Shown here piece by piece: positions 1-6,550 of a DNA stretch of 64,000 nt. The stretch comes from CAKZQX01 sp034436755 (GTDB lineage: Bacteria; Chloroflexota; Chloroflexia; Chloroflexales; Chloroflexaceae). The DNA is taken from the NCBI GenBank assembly GCA_034436755.1, contig DAOTVB010000248.1, forward strand, positions 1 to 64,000, in the 5' to 3' direction. Position numbers and translations under genes: made by a program. The notes below the pieces were generated by a model. It was not told where the DNA came from and searched no databases. It worked only from the letters and a program-made list of their open reading frames with translations. Position 1 is the first letter of the stretch. Each line of letters starts with the position of its first letter.

Positions 1-212
1 CCACGGGAGCAGATAATCCGCCGGGAGCATACACTATCCGCCTGACGGTGCAGACAGCAACAACCGGTCTGGCCGAGGAGATGGTGCAGGAGACGACAAT
101 TACTCTGGCGGATGATGCGCCGCAGCGGACGGATCGTCCCGCTGGTGATGTTCCTACCGTTGATGTCAATGCACTGTCCGGTTCCATCTACCTCCCCCTC
201 GTTATCCGCTAG
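1..212 (+). CDS. C-terminal end of a secreted repeat/adhesin-type protein (5' truncated)
   Basis: The reading frame enters at base 3 and ends at the TAG at 210-212, leaving 69 residues. The visible part looks like a beta-sandwich strand pattern (AYTIRLTVQTA) followed by a linker. It ends in SGSIYLPLVIR. The same kind of terminus (LYLPLVQR) closes the secreted beta-helix protein at 39375-41759. I infer that this is the end of an exported surface protein and that the tail may be a processing or retention signal. The N-terminal part lies outside the window, so the domain family cannot be named. Confidence 0.7.
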   Translation, partial: TGADNPPGAYTIRLTVQTATTGLAEEMVQETTITLADDAPQRTDRPAGDVPTVDVNALSGSIYLPLVIR

Positions 213-223
213 TTCCGTTGATA

Positions 224-257
224 CGTTAGCACGTTCGAATGTTCGAACGTGCTAACG
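224..257. repeat. Perfect 16-bp palindrome between convergent genes
   Basis: Bases 224-239 and 242-257 are exact reverse complements, with a 2-base centre (TG). It sits just after the stop of the first gene and against the stop of the decayed gene on the other strand. Neither side has a T-run, so it is not a typical intrinsic terminator, though it could stop or stabilise transcripts from both sides. The arms contain ACGTTCGA-like octamers resembling those in the tandem array at 547-614. Confidence 0.7.
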
Positions 258-685
258 CTAAACTGTGGAAGCATCACCCGCTCCAGCATACACCTGCCGC
301 ACTTCATCCGGGGTCTGGGCATCTTTGATGGCGGCATGCACCGCCGCGATAACCGCCAGATCCCGGATCTGGTGGTTTTCCGGCAGCAGGTGGAGCCCAT
401 CTGCGCCGAATTTTAACTCCAACCCCAGTTCGATCCCCTTTAGCAGCCCTTTGCGCAGCCCTATTGTCTCGCCCTGCGCCTGGCCTTTTTGGATACCTCT
501 GCGCTCCACACTTGTGATATACGGCATCCGCTGTTCCTCCTCCCCAAACGTTGAAACGTTGGAACGTTCCAACGTTCCAACGTTCCAACGTTCCAACATT
601 CCAACGTTTCAACGCATAGAAATTCCTCCAGATAATGTTCCAGCGCATCTTTCCACGGGCTGTCATAATCATCGGTAGTTGTCAG
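258..685 (-). pseudogene. Decayed Rpn-type (PD-(D/E)XK) nuclease/transposase gene, middle replaced by octamer repeats
   Basis: Reading the minus strand from 685, one frame gives TTTDDYDSPWKDALEHYLEE, which matches the characteristic N-terminus of the Rpn/PD-(D/E)XK 'putative transposase' proteins abundant in Chloroflexota. A second frame from about 537 gives MPYITSVERRGIQKGQ followed by an alpha-helical tail (GLELKFGADGLHLLPE), which matches the C-terminus of the same family. The roughly 200 residues of nuclease core normally between them are gone. In their place lies the 8-bp tandem array at 547-614, and the two pieces are in different frames. The normal start codon appears lost: CTG stands where ATG would be, overlapping the stop of the next gene. 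I infer an internal deletion and no function. Confidence 0.75.
547..614. repeat. Octamer tandem array, CAACGTTC units
   Basis: About eight copies of an 8-bp unit (CAACGTTC, with variants CAACATTC and CAACGTTT) run head to tail. The unit is itself built on the palindrome AACGTT, so the array also folds back on itself (a GTTGAAACG start against a CGTTTCAAC end). It lies exactly where the core of the Rpn-type gene is missing. Isolated copies of the same motif occur at about 2887-2900, 10927-10934, 16583-16592 and 21203-21210. Confidence 0.85.
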
Positions 686-1674
686 GGTTGGCGTACCTCC
701 TGCCCGCGCAGCGGAACGAACGCCCCGCCCCGGCTCAGGATGACCGCGCCCAGGCCTGCGCTGGCAAGTGTGTAGAAGAGGATAGCGCTCCCGGCAGGCG
801 TGAGGATGCCCAGCAGCGTCAGGGGGAGCAGTAGCAGCAGTGTGCCCACAAGCGTCGCCTGCCCCGACTGCCCATAGCGCGATATGCGTAGCAGACGCCG
901 GCCGGCAACCTGGGCCAGCGTTGCCAGACCGTAGATGTAGGGCAGTTGTAGCAGGAGCAGCAGCGCCAGAAGCAGCGGCAGACCAACCAGGGTCATTGCC
1001 AGCAGCGCTGAGAGTGGCAGCAGCAGGGCCGCTACCAGCAGCGTGGTCAGCAAGCCTAGCAGCAGTGAGCGCCAGGGCATCGACAGCAGCGTTCGCCCGG
1101 CCCCCTCGGTGCGGCGCGGCCAGCGCCAGGCGCTGATACCGGCCAGCAGCAGTACAAATAGTGCCATGATGACACTAAACAGAGCTCTGGGCAGCGGGCC
1201 GGGCATACCCGGCTGTGGATTACTAAAGAGCGTAACCAGGCTGGCGACTGCTCCCGTTCCGGCTGCGGCTTCGCTGCCGATAACCCGACCGGCGACCCGG
1301 GCGCCGTCAGGTTGCTCTACCTGACCACTCAGCGCCAGTACATGCCCATCAACCCGGGCCGTGTCACCCAGTTGGATGGAACCACCATAGCTCACAACAT
1401 CCCCATGCACATGCCCGGTAATTGTTATCTGTCCGCTCCAACTGGTTACATCCCCCAGCACCTCACCGTCAACCAGGATATCCCGTCCGGTTGTGGCAAG
1501 ATTACCCTGTACCTGTTGATCCGGGGGGACATGCAGCTTATCGCTCGTTTCCTGAGCATGTGCCGGTACAGGCAACAGCAGACTGAGGAGGATCAGGGCA
1601 ATGAATATTGCCGACAATCCTCCCCCAAATCGGGTGGTGTGGGGGTATGAGAGCGGTCTACGTCGTATGTTCAT
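682..1674 (-). CDS. Bactofilin-like polymer-forming membrane protein
   Basis: A 330-residue protein. After a short basic N-terminus (MNIRRRPLS) it has a signal/membrane segment ending in AHAQ, then a region of short beta repeats of the bactofilin (polymer-forming cytoskeletal) type: GNLATTGRDILVDGEVLGDV and GHVHGDVVSYGGSIQLGD. The C-terminal half is four to five hydrophobic segments rich in Leu. Proteins of this layout are thought to build envelope-associated scaffolds, and the exact role here is unknown. It is the last gene of the sigma/anti-sigma group, so it may be a target or a sensor of that sigma factor. The internal ATG at 1674 is preferred to the longer in-frame start at 1743, because the extra 23 residues look like untranslated leader. 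Confidence 0.6.
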   Translation of the reverse strand: MNIRRRPLSYPHTTRFGGGLSAIFIALILLSLLLPVPAHAQETSDKLHVPPDQQVQGNLATTGRDILVDGEVLGDVTSWSGQITITGHVHGDVVSYGGSIQLGDTARVDGHVLALSGQVEQPDGARVAGRVIGSEAAAGTGAVASLVTLFSNPQPGMPGPLPRALFSVIMALFVLLLAGISAWRWPRRTEGAGRTLLSMPWRSLLLGLLTTLLVAALLLPLSALLAMTLVGLPLLLALLLLLQLPYIYGLATLAQVAGRRLLRISRYGQSGQATLVGTLLLLLPLTLLGILTPAGSAILFYTLASAGLGAVILSRGGAFVPLRGQEVRQP

Positions 1675-1804
1675 TGTGCCCAACCTTATATAATAATTGC
1701 GTAACATCATCAGCAAAGCCTCCCGGGTGTAACCGAAAGGCAAAAAGTTCTTTTTGGGAATTTCCAGAGCTATTTCTCAGCGAACAAGCAACACCCGGGC
1801 TGGC

Positions 1805-2293
1805 TTACGCTTCCACTGGTTGTGCCGGCGGTGTCTGCTGTACCAGTTGCCACCAGAGCCAGACCGCGCCCGCAACCAGCAGCACTCCAGGTAGTAGCAG
1901 CGTTACGCCCGGTGCAAACAGGACATGCACCAGGGGTTTGGCCGCCAGCACCAGCACCAGCACCAGTTGTCCCACCGCGCTGGTGACACCACCGAGCAAC
2001 TCGGCCGGGCCGCTGCTGTTAACCAGTACGCCCCAACTGCCCAGTATCAGCAATACCAGGAGGACGCTGAGCAGCATTCCTACCAGCACCCTGACGTGCC
2101 GCCGCCGTTGTCGCTCTGCCAGGGCTGCGGCTGCGGGTGGTTTGTCCGGCAGGCGGGCCAATACCCGCGCGGTCAGATCCGGTGGTGGGGCCACAGAGGT
2201 TGGCTGCCCATAGCGGGCCAGCAGACGGCGCATGGCTTCATCGGCCGCCTGCTCCTCGGTAGCTGTCAACTCGTCATCGTTTCGGCGTTCCAT
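1805..2293 (-). CDS. Membrane anti-sigma factor-like protein
   Basis: A 162-residue protein with a charged cytoplasmic N-terminus of about 65 residues (DLTARVLARLPDKPP, then a basic stretch) followed by two or three membrane helices from about residue 68. It starts 28 bases inside the end of the ECF sigma gene, the arrangement expected of a translationally coupled cognate anti-sigma factor. It has no HxxxCxxC zinc anti-sigma signature, so the sigma-binding region is inferred from position and topology only. By family logic it would hold the sigma factor at the membrane until an envelope signal releases it. Confidence 0.6.
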   Translation of the reverse strand: MERRNDDELTATEEQAADEAMRRLLARYGQPTSVAPPPDLTARVLARLPDKPPAAAALAERQRRRHVRVLVGMLLSVLLVLLILGSWGVLVNSSGPAELLGGVTSAVGQLVLVLVLAAKPLVHVLFAPGVTLLLPGVLLVAGAVWLWWQLVQQTPPAQPVEA

Positions 2294-2862
2294 AGCGTCT
2301 CTCCATCACTTCCCAGTGCCTCGGCCAGCATTTTGCGCCCGCGATGCAGGCGTGTCTTAACCGTGCTCTCGGTCAACCCGGTAATCTCGACAATCTCGTT
2401 GTATGCCAGATCGTGCCAGTAGCGCAGGATCATAACCAGCCGATACTGTTCCGGCAACTGCTGCAATGCGTGCTGCACAATCTCCCGGCGTTCACGTTGG
2501 AGCGCCCGGTGCTCCGGCCCCGCCTGCGAACTGGGCAGCCAGAAGGCGACATCATCCAGCGTCACCCAGGTATGCCGGCGCCGGCGCAGCCGATCAATAC
2601 AATGATTGGAGCTGATGGTCAGCAGCCAGTTGACAAAGCGTCGGGAGGAGTCAAAAGTATTCAGGCGCGTATACGCCTTCAGAAAAATCTCCTGCACCGC
2701 GTCTTCGGCCTCCTGCGCATCGTGCAGCATCCGGTACGCCTGGTTGTAGACAACCCCGGTATAGCGTTCTACCAGCCGGGTGAATGCCGACTGATCACCC
2801 GCAAGAGCCTGGGTCACCCACCGAGCCTCATCGGCCTGCTGATCCATAGATTGCTGCTCCAC
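2266..2862 (-). CDS. ECF-type RNA polymerase sigma factor
   Basis: A 198-residue sigma-70 family protein of the extracytoplasmic-function group. Region 2 covers about residues 22-90, with the core-binding and -10 recognition helices around DAQEAEDAVQEIFLKAY. Region 4 covers about 130-185, with LPEQYRLVMILRYWHDLAY and the helix-turn-helix ITGLTESTVKTRLHRGR. No sigma 3 domain is present, as expected for ECF factors. It heads a minus-strand operon with the anti-sigma-like and bactofilin-like genes. ECF operons usually autoregulate, but I could not identify a convincing ECF promoter upstream. Confidence 0.9.
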   Translation of the reverse strand: MEQQSMDQQADEARWVTQALAGDQSAFTRLVERYTGVVYNQAYRMLHDAQEAEDAVQEIFLKAYTRLNTFDSSRRFVNWLLTISSNHCIDRLRRRRHTWVTLDDVAFWLPSSQAGPEHRALQRERREIVQHALQQLPEQYRLVMILRYWHDLAYNEIVEITGLTESTVKTRLHRGRKMLAEALGSDGETLWNAETMTS

Positions 2863-3116
2863 CTAAAATGATGTACGTAGGTCACTGTTCCAACGTTTCA
2901 GCGCTACCCTGATGCCCGCGCTTCTGGTTGCATCCGTCTCTGCTGCTTTGGAATGCTGCATCTGCTATCTCATCCGCAGGATCGGCAATATTATACGTCA
3001 CTTGCACAACTAAGCAGCTTCGTGTACCATCCCTATTAACTCGTACCCACCATTTACCGGGGGTTGGTGGCAAAGCCAGTGAGTGGGCGGCCCCCCGGAC
3101 GCCCTGGGAGATAGCA

Positions 3117-3368
3117 GTGGCAGGCAGCTACAATCGAGACCAGATTCGTGCCGCGCTGGCCGAAACTGATCCCAACTACAGCAATTATTTAGATCTGGAG
3201 AGCGGTACCGTCGTCAAGATCCATGATACTGACCCAAGCCCGGAGACCGAGAAACTACGCGATCAGATTATGGAGGGCTATGGTGACCGCTATCGCTACA
3301 TTCCGGGCGGGAATCCCAGCCCCGGCGATGATGACGTTCAGTCCTGGCTCGAAGCGGAAGGGCTTTAG
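3117..3368 (+). CDS. Small UPF0158-like protein
   Basis: An 83-residue protein. I chose the GTG start at 3117 because GGGAG lies six bases upstream; the frame is open further upstream but reads as non-coding. The segment YSNYLDLESGTVVKIHD followed by an acidic helix and RYRYIPGG resembles the 'YLDLETGEV ... RYLPIP' pattern of UPF0158 proteins, whose function is unknown. The family is usually longer, so this may be a short form. It stands alone between divergent and convergent minus-strand genes. Confidence 0.55.
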   Translation: MAGSYNRDQIRAALAETDPNYSNYLDLESGTVVKIHDTDPSPETEKLRDQIMEGYGDRYRYIPGGNPSPGDDDVQSWLEAEGL

Positions 3369-3461
3369 CTCCGCTATACCGGGCACGGGGTAGGCTTATC
3401 CAGACAAATGGCTTCGGATAGCAGGGGATTCTTTTCCCTGTTGTCTCCCTGACCATTTTGT

Positions 3462-4727
3462 CTACTTTATGTAGGGCTGGCCACTCGCTGCCGGTGGAGT
3501 AGCGCGACCAATCAGACCGGCCAGGACGACCATCGTCGTCACATAGGGCAGAATCTGTAAGAACTGCACCGGCAGTGGGCTTCCGCCAACCTGAACCCCC
3601 AGTATCTGGAAGCGTGTGCTGAGTGCTTCGGCAAAGCCGAAGAGCATCGCGCCGCCAAAGGCACCAAACGGTGTCCACTTGCCAAAGATCATGGCTGCCA
3701 GGGCAATAAACCCTTTCCCCGCCGTCATCCCATCATCAAATGTTCCTACGGTCTCCAACGAAAACCAGGCTCCGGCCAACCCCGCAATCATGCCGCCGAT
3801 GACAACATTCATGTAACGTGTGCGGTACACGTTGATACCAAGCGTATCGGCGGCCCGTGGATTCTCGCCCACCGAGCGTAATCGTAGCCCCCAGCGCGTT
3901 GAGAAGAGCACAATATGGGTGCCGATAACCAGCAGAATCATGGTATAGAAAATCGGTTTGTTGTTAAACAAAATGTTGCCGAGCAGCGGTGTATGTTCAG
4001 TTAACCACATGAACACCGGACCAATGATTGGAAGATCTGTCACCGCCGGTAAGGTGGTCCGCCCGCCCAATGTTTCCACCAGGTAGCCCCGCCGCAGATA
4101 GCCGGTCAGACCAATCGCCAGGATATTGATCACCGTACCGCTGATGATCTGGTCGGTCCTGAGGCTAATTGAGAGCCAGCCATGTAGCAGGGCTGCTAAC
4201 CCGCCAACAATGATCGCAAATAGCACACCCATCCAGATATTGTTTGTCAAGACAAAGGCGGCAAAGCCAAAAGCCGCGCCCAGGAGCATCATGCCCTCGA
4301 TGGCAATATTGATAACCCCCGAACGCTCACAGTAGATGCCGGCGAGTGCGCCCAGGGCCAGCGGTGTTCCCAGGCGCAGTGTTTCCGAGATCATCGTCAA
4401 TGCATTGGTCTGTTTACCCGCCGCTGCCGCAATCAGAATAGCCGGGAAGAGCAGAACCCCGCTGAACCAGAGCGGCCAGCTTGCCGTCTGTCCCACCGGT
4501 CGGAAGAGCCCCAGTCCGCCGGCAACCAGGTAGACCACCCCAATGATAAACATGGTCAGGGCGGTTGGCACCTCCAGCACGGGACCCCCGATGCCGAGGA
4601 GCAGTCGCGTGAAAACCGGCTCCGGTGTACCGAGCCGCGAAGCATAGCTTACGATGATCAGCAGTCCAATAAAGGCAAAAAAACCGGCAATAATCTGCTG
4701 GCGGGTGAAACCGCGACGTCTGGTCAT
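3462..4727 (-). CDS. ABC transporter permease, nucleoside/simple-sugar (BMP-type) family
   Basis: A 421-residue integral membrane protein with about ten hydrophobic segments. The second half matches the branched-chain/simple-sugar permease fold, especially the nucleoside importers YufQ/NupQ: GIYCERSGVINIAIEGMM, GWLSISLRTDQIISGTVINI and GENPRAADTLGI. Members are usually about 300 residues; here an extra N-terminal block of about 100 residues carries several further membrane helices. Such permeases work with a second permease, an ATPase and a BMP-type lipoprotein, and none of these is adjacent. The partners must therefore lie elsewhere. The ATG is the first in the frame after a roughly 240-base leader region. 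Confidence 0.8.
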   Translation of the reverse strand: MTRRRGFTRQQIIAGFFAFIGLLIIVSYASRLGTPEPVFTRLLLGIGGPVLEVPTALTMFIIGVVYLVAGGLGLFRPVGQTASWPLWFSGVLLFPAILIAAAAGKQTNALTMISETLRLGTPLALGALAGIYCERSGVINIAIEGMMLLGAAFGFAAFVLTNNIWMGVLFAIIVGGLAALLHGWLSISLRTDQIISGTVINILAIGLTGYLRRGYLVETLGGRTTLPAVTDLPIIGPVFMWLTEHTPLLGNILFNNKPIFYTMILLVIGTHIVLFSTRWGLRLRSVGENPRAADTLGINVYRTRYMNVVIGGMIAGLAGAWFSLETVGTFDDGMTAGKGFIALAAMIFGKWTPFGAFGGAMLFGFAEALSTRFQILGVQVGGSPLPVQFLQILPYVTTMVVLAGLIGRATPPAASGQPYIK

Positions 4728-4970
4728 AGCTGCGTTTTCCTTCTAACACCGGGGAGAAAGAGACGGGACCAGGGTAAGCTCCAAAGTTTCATCTAACGGT
4801 TGCCGGCATCAGGATACACGCAGTTTCCAGGAGCAGACATACATTGCCTCGGGCAGGGTAAACCAGTCACTCTGCGTGCATACATCCTGAACTTGTGCGA
4901 ATACACCGACATTGTGCGATAGATAAATCATACCACACTCTTTGGGTTTCAGTGTTCACCTCTATCTTAA
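4728..4970. other. Intergenic leader of the permease gene, no gene seen
   Basis: This stretch lies upstream of the permease gene. On the minus strand a TATGAT hexamer near 4930 could be a -10 element, which would give a leader of about 190 bases. I looked for a purine-type riboswitch because of the nucleoside permease, but recognised no conserved core. Confidence 0.3.
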
Positions 4971-5163
4971 CAGGACTTACGCGGTCGGTTCCAAACCAGG
5001 CGTCTGCCTGGAAAAATGGCCCGATTCGCCTGCGGCAGCGTGGTACTTTTTTATTCTTTTTCACAAAAATGTTGCTCTCAGAGCAACATTTTTGTGAAAA
5101 AGATCCGGAATCTTCCGCCCTGCCGGAGGCGAAACCAGTTTCCCAAGGAGTGACCGCGTAACT
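4971..5163 (+). mobile_element. Element A copy 1: MITE-like, inverted ends, palindromic core
   Basis: The left end CAGGACTTACGCGGTC and the right end GACCGCGTAACTCC are inverted repeats. The sequence TCTATCTTAA occurs immediately on both outer sides (4961-4970 and 5166-5175), as expected of a target-site duplication of about 10 bp. Inside are a left module (GATTCGCCTGCGGCAGC, then GTGGTAC), a perfect palindrome (5055-5078 against 5080-5103, one-base centre), and a right module (TCTTCCGCCCTGCCGGAGG). No coding frame of transposase length is present, so it is non-autonomous. Related copies lie at 10971-11182, 47979-48268 and 53548-53642. Confidence 0.75.
5055..5103. repeat. 49-bp perfect palindrome with one-base centre
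   Basis: Twenty-four bases pair without mismatch with the following twenty-four, around a single C at 5079. The arms read TTTTTCACAAAAATGTTGC on the left. A structural counterpart of different sequence occupies the same place in element A copy 3 (48073-48119). Confidence 0.95.
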
Positions 5164-5175
5164 CCTCTATCTTAA

Positions 5176-5234
5176 GAGAACAAAGAACAAACTTGCGGCT
5201 TCTCTGGTTCTCTGTTCTCTGGTTCTTTGTTCTC
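5176..5234. repeat. 13-bp inverted repeat with GAGAACAAAG motif
   Basis: GAGAACAAAGAAC at 5176-5188 is the exact reverse complement of 5222-5234, with a 33-base loop that repeats GTTCTCTG. The same AGAACAAAG word is reiterated at 43520-43550, next to another intergenic repeat. No gene product is implied. Confidence 0.6.
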
Positions 5235-5306
5235 CATGAATAGGCGCTCCGCCACTGTGTGACAGAGCGCCGTAATAGCATTTATGCGGGTATGATTCGG
5301 GCCGGG

Positions 5307-6482
5307 TCAGTAGCGAAAGACCGCAGCAATCGCGCCCTTCTCCGGCACATCCTCCGGGTTGACGGCAAAGACTGTACCGCTGTTCAGGAAGGTATGCGCT
5401 GCCGCAAAATCCAGCAGATCTTCGTTGGTGGGACTGGCTTCCTGCTCCAGGTTAACGCTGTTCTGCGCAGGATTAAACGTGCCCCACTGGTGTTCGCCCA
5501 CGGCGACGAAGAGATGATTGACGCGTCCATTGTAGGCCGCCGGGACAATCTCCTGGATGTCGCTAGAGGCCAGTCCCTGCCCGGTAGCATTGCCGTAGTG
5601 CTCGGCGGCCTCTTCCTGGGATTGCCGGAAGTAGGGCTCGACGACTTTCCATGCCTCGGCATGCAGTTCCGCCGGTTCAAGGGTATCCGGGTTGCCCGTG
5701 ACCCATCCGTCGAGAATATTATTGTAGGAACTCGCGTCCCGATAAATTGGCAGCAGATGCTCAACGCCGGCCAGCACCAGTGGTGCCTGCTCGTCGTGGA
5801 GTACCTCTTCCCACAGCCCCTTATCAACCCGTTTGGAATAGCGCGTCAGATCGCTGTTTTCAAACGCCTGCGCCCCGGTTCCGAAGGCTACCGCCGGCCG
5901 TTTACCACCACCGGCACCGCCCCCTTTGACATTTGCTCCCGGCATTCCGGTGTAGAACTGCGACTGCTTCTCCGGGTCGTCATACTGGAGTGCCTCTTCA
6001 ATATTCTTCGGTACATCTTCAAGCTCAACTTCGCAGACGCTGTAGCGCGTTCCCTGCAAGAGTCGAACCACGTTATGGCTGAAGGCCAGAATATAGAACC
6101 GGTCATTGCTGTTGAATAGCGACATCAGCGGCTTGATATGAAACCGATCCGCAATGACGACCAGTTCTTCAACATGAAGCGGCAGCCGATAGGTTCGGAA
6201 CATATTCGATGCACAGAAGACAGCCAGACCTTCGCCCTGGTTTTGCCAGAAGGTCGCATCATCCAGCAGTTGGCGCACAGGGTCAAGCATATCCCGCGCT
6301 GCCTCAGGCCGCATCCCCCGCTCGGGCAACTGCTCCTCGGCCTGCCCCAGCAGATTCTTCAGGCGGATGGGATCCTGCCGCGTCTCTGCGCCGCCCCGGT
6401 GTGTCGGCAAAAACAGCGACACACATGGCCCCTCAGCTTGCTCGATTAAGGTTTTCAGTTCAGTCTTCGAGAGGATCTTCAT
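5307..6482 (-). CDS. Bacterial archaeo-eukaryotic release factor (baeRF) family protein
   Basis: A 391-residue soluble protein. The N-terminal segment (EGPCVSLFLPTHRGG, then QDPIRLKNLL) and the later GLAVFCASNMFRTYRLP and NDRFYILAFSHNVVRLLQG are typical of bacterial homologues of the archaeal/eukaryotic peptide release factor eRF1, group 3. These proteins have been proposed, not shown, to act on stalled or specialised ribosomes. A Gly-rich loop near residues 185-195 (GGGAGGGK) interrupts the middle and could correspond to the mobile loop of the release-factor domain. AAGGGG lies six bases before the ATG. The next gene on the strand encodes an ion exchanger, with no evident functional link. 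Confidence 0.75.
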   Translation of the reverse strand: MKILSKTELKTLIEQAEGPCVSLFLPTHRGGAETRQDPIRLKNLLGQAEEQLPERGMRPEAARDMLDPVRQLLDDATFWQNQGEGLAVFCASNMFRTYRLPLHVEELVVIADRFHIKPLMSLFNSNDRFYILAFSHNVVRLLQGTRYSVCEVELEDVPKNIEEALQYDDPEKQSQFYTGMPGANVKGGGAGGGKRPAVAFGTGAQAFENSDLTRYSKRVDKGLWEEVLHDEQAPLVLAGVEHLLPIYRDASSYNNILDGWVTGNPDTLEPAELHAEAWKVVEPYFRQSQEEAAEHYGNATGQGLASSDIQEIVPAAYNGRVNHLFVAVGEHQWGTFNPAQNSVNLEQEASPTNEDLLDFAAAHTFLNSGTVFAVNPEDVPEKGAIAAVFRY

Positions 6483-6550
6483 AGTTTACCCCTTTGCTCT
6501 CATGATTTCCTATAGAGCTTTTTGCAAGTTCCGTGCCGCGCCACCGCGTT

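Noticed and set aside
547..614. CRISPR-like array
   Set aside because: The unit is only 8 bp, there are no spacers, and there are no cas genes. It is a simple tandem repeat.
2928..3116. N-terminal extension of the UPF0158-like protein
   Set aside because: The upstream in-frame residues look random, and a good ribosome binding site fits the GTG at 3117.
4728..4970. Purine or other riboswitch before the nucleoside permease
   Set aside because: No conserved riboswitch core could be aligned by eye. Only a generic leader remains.
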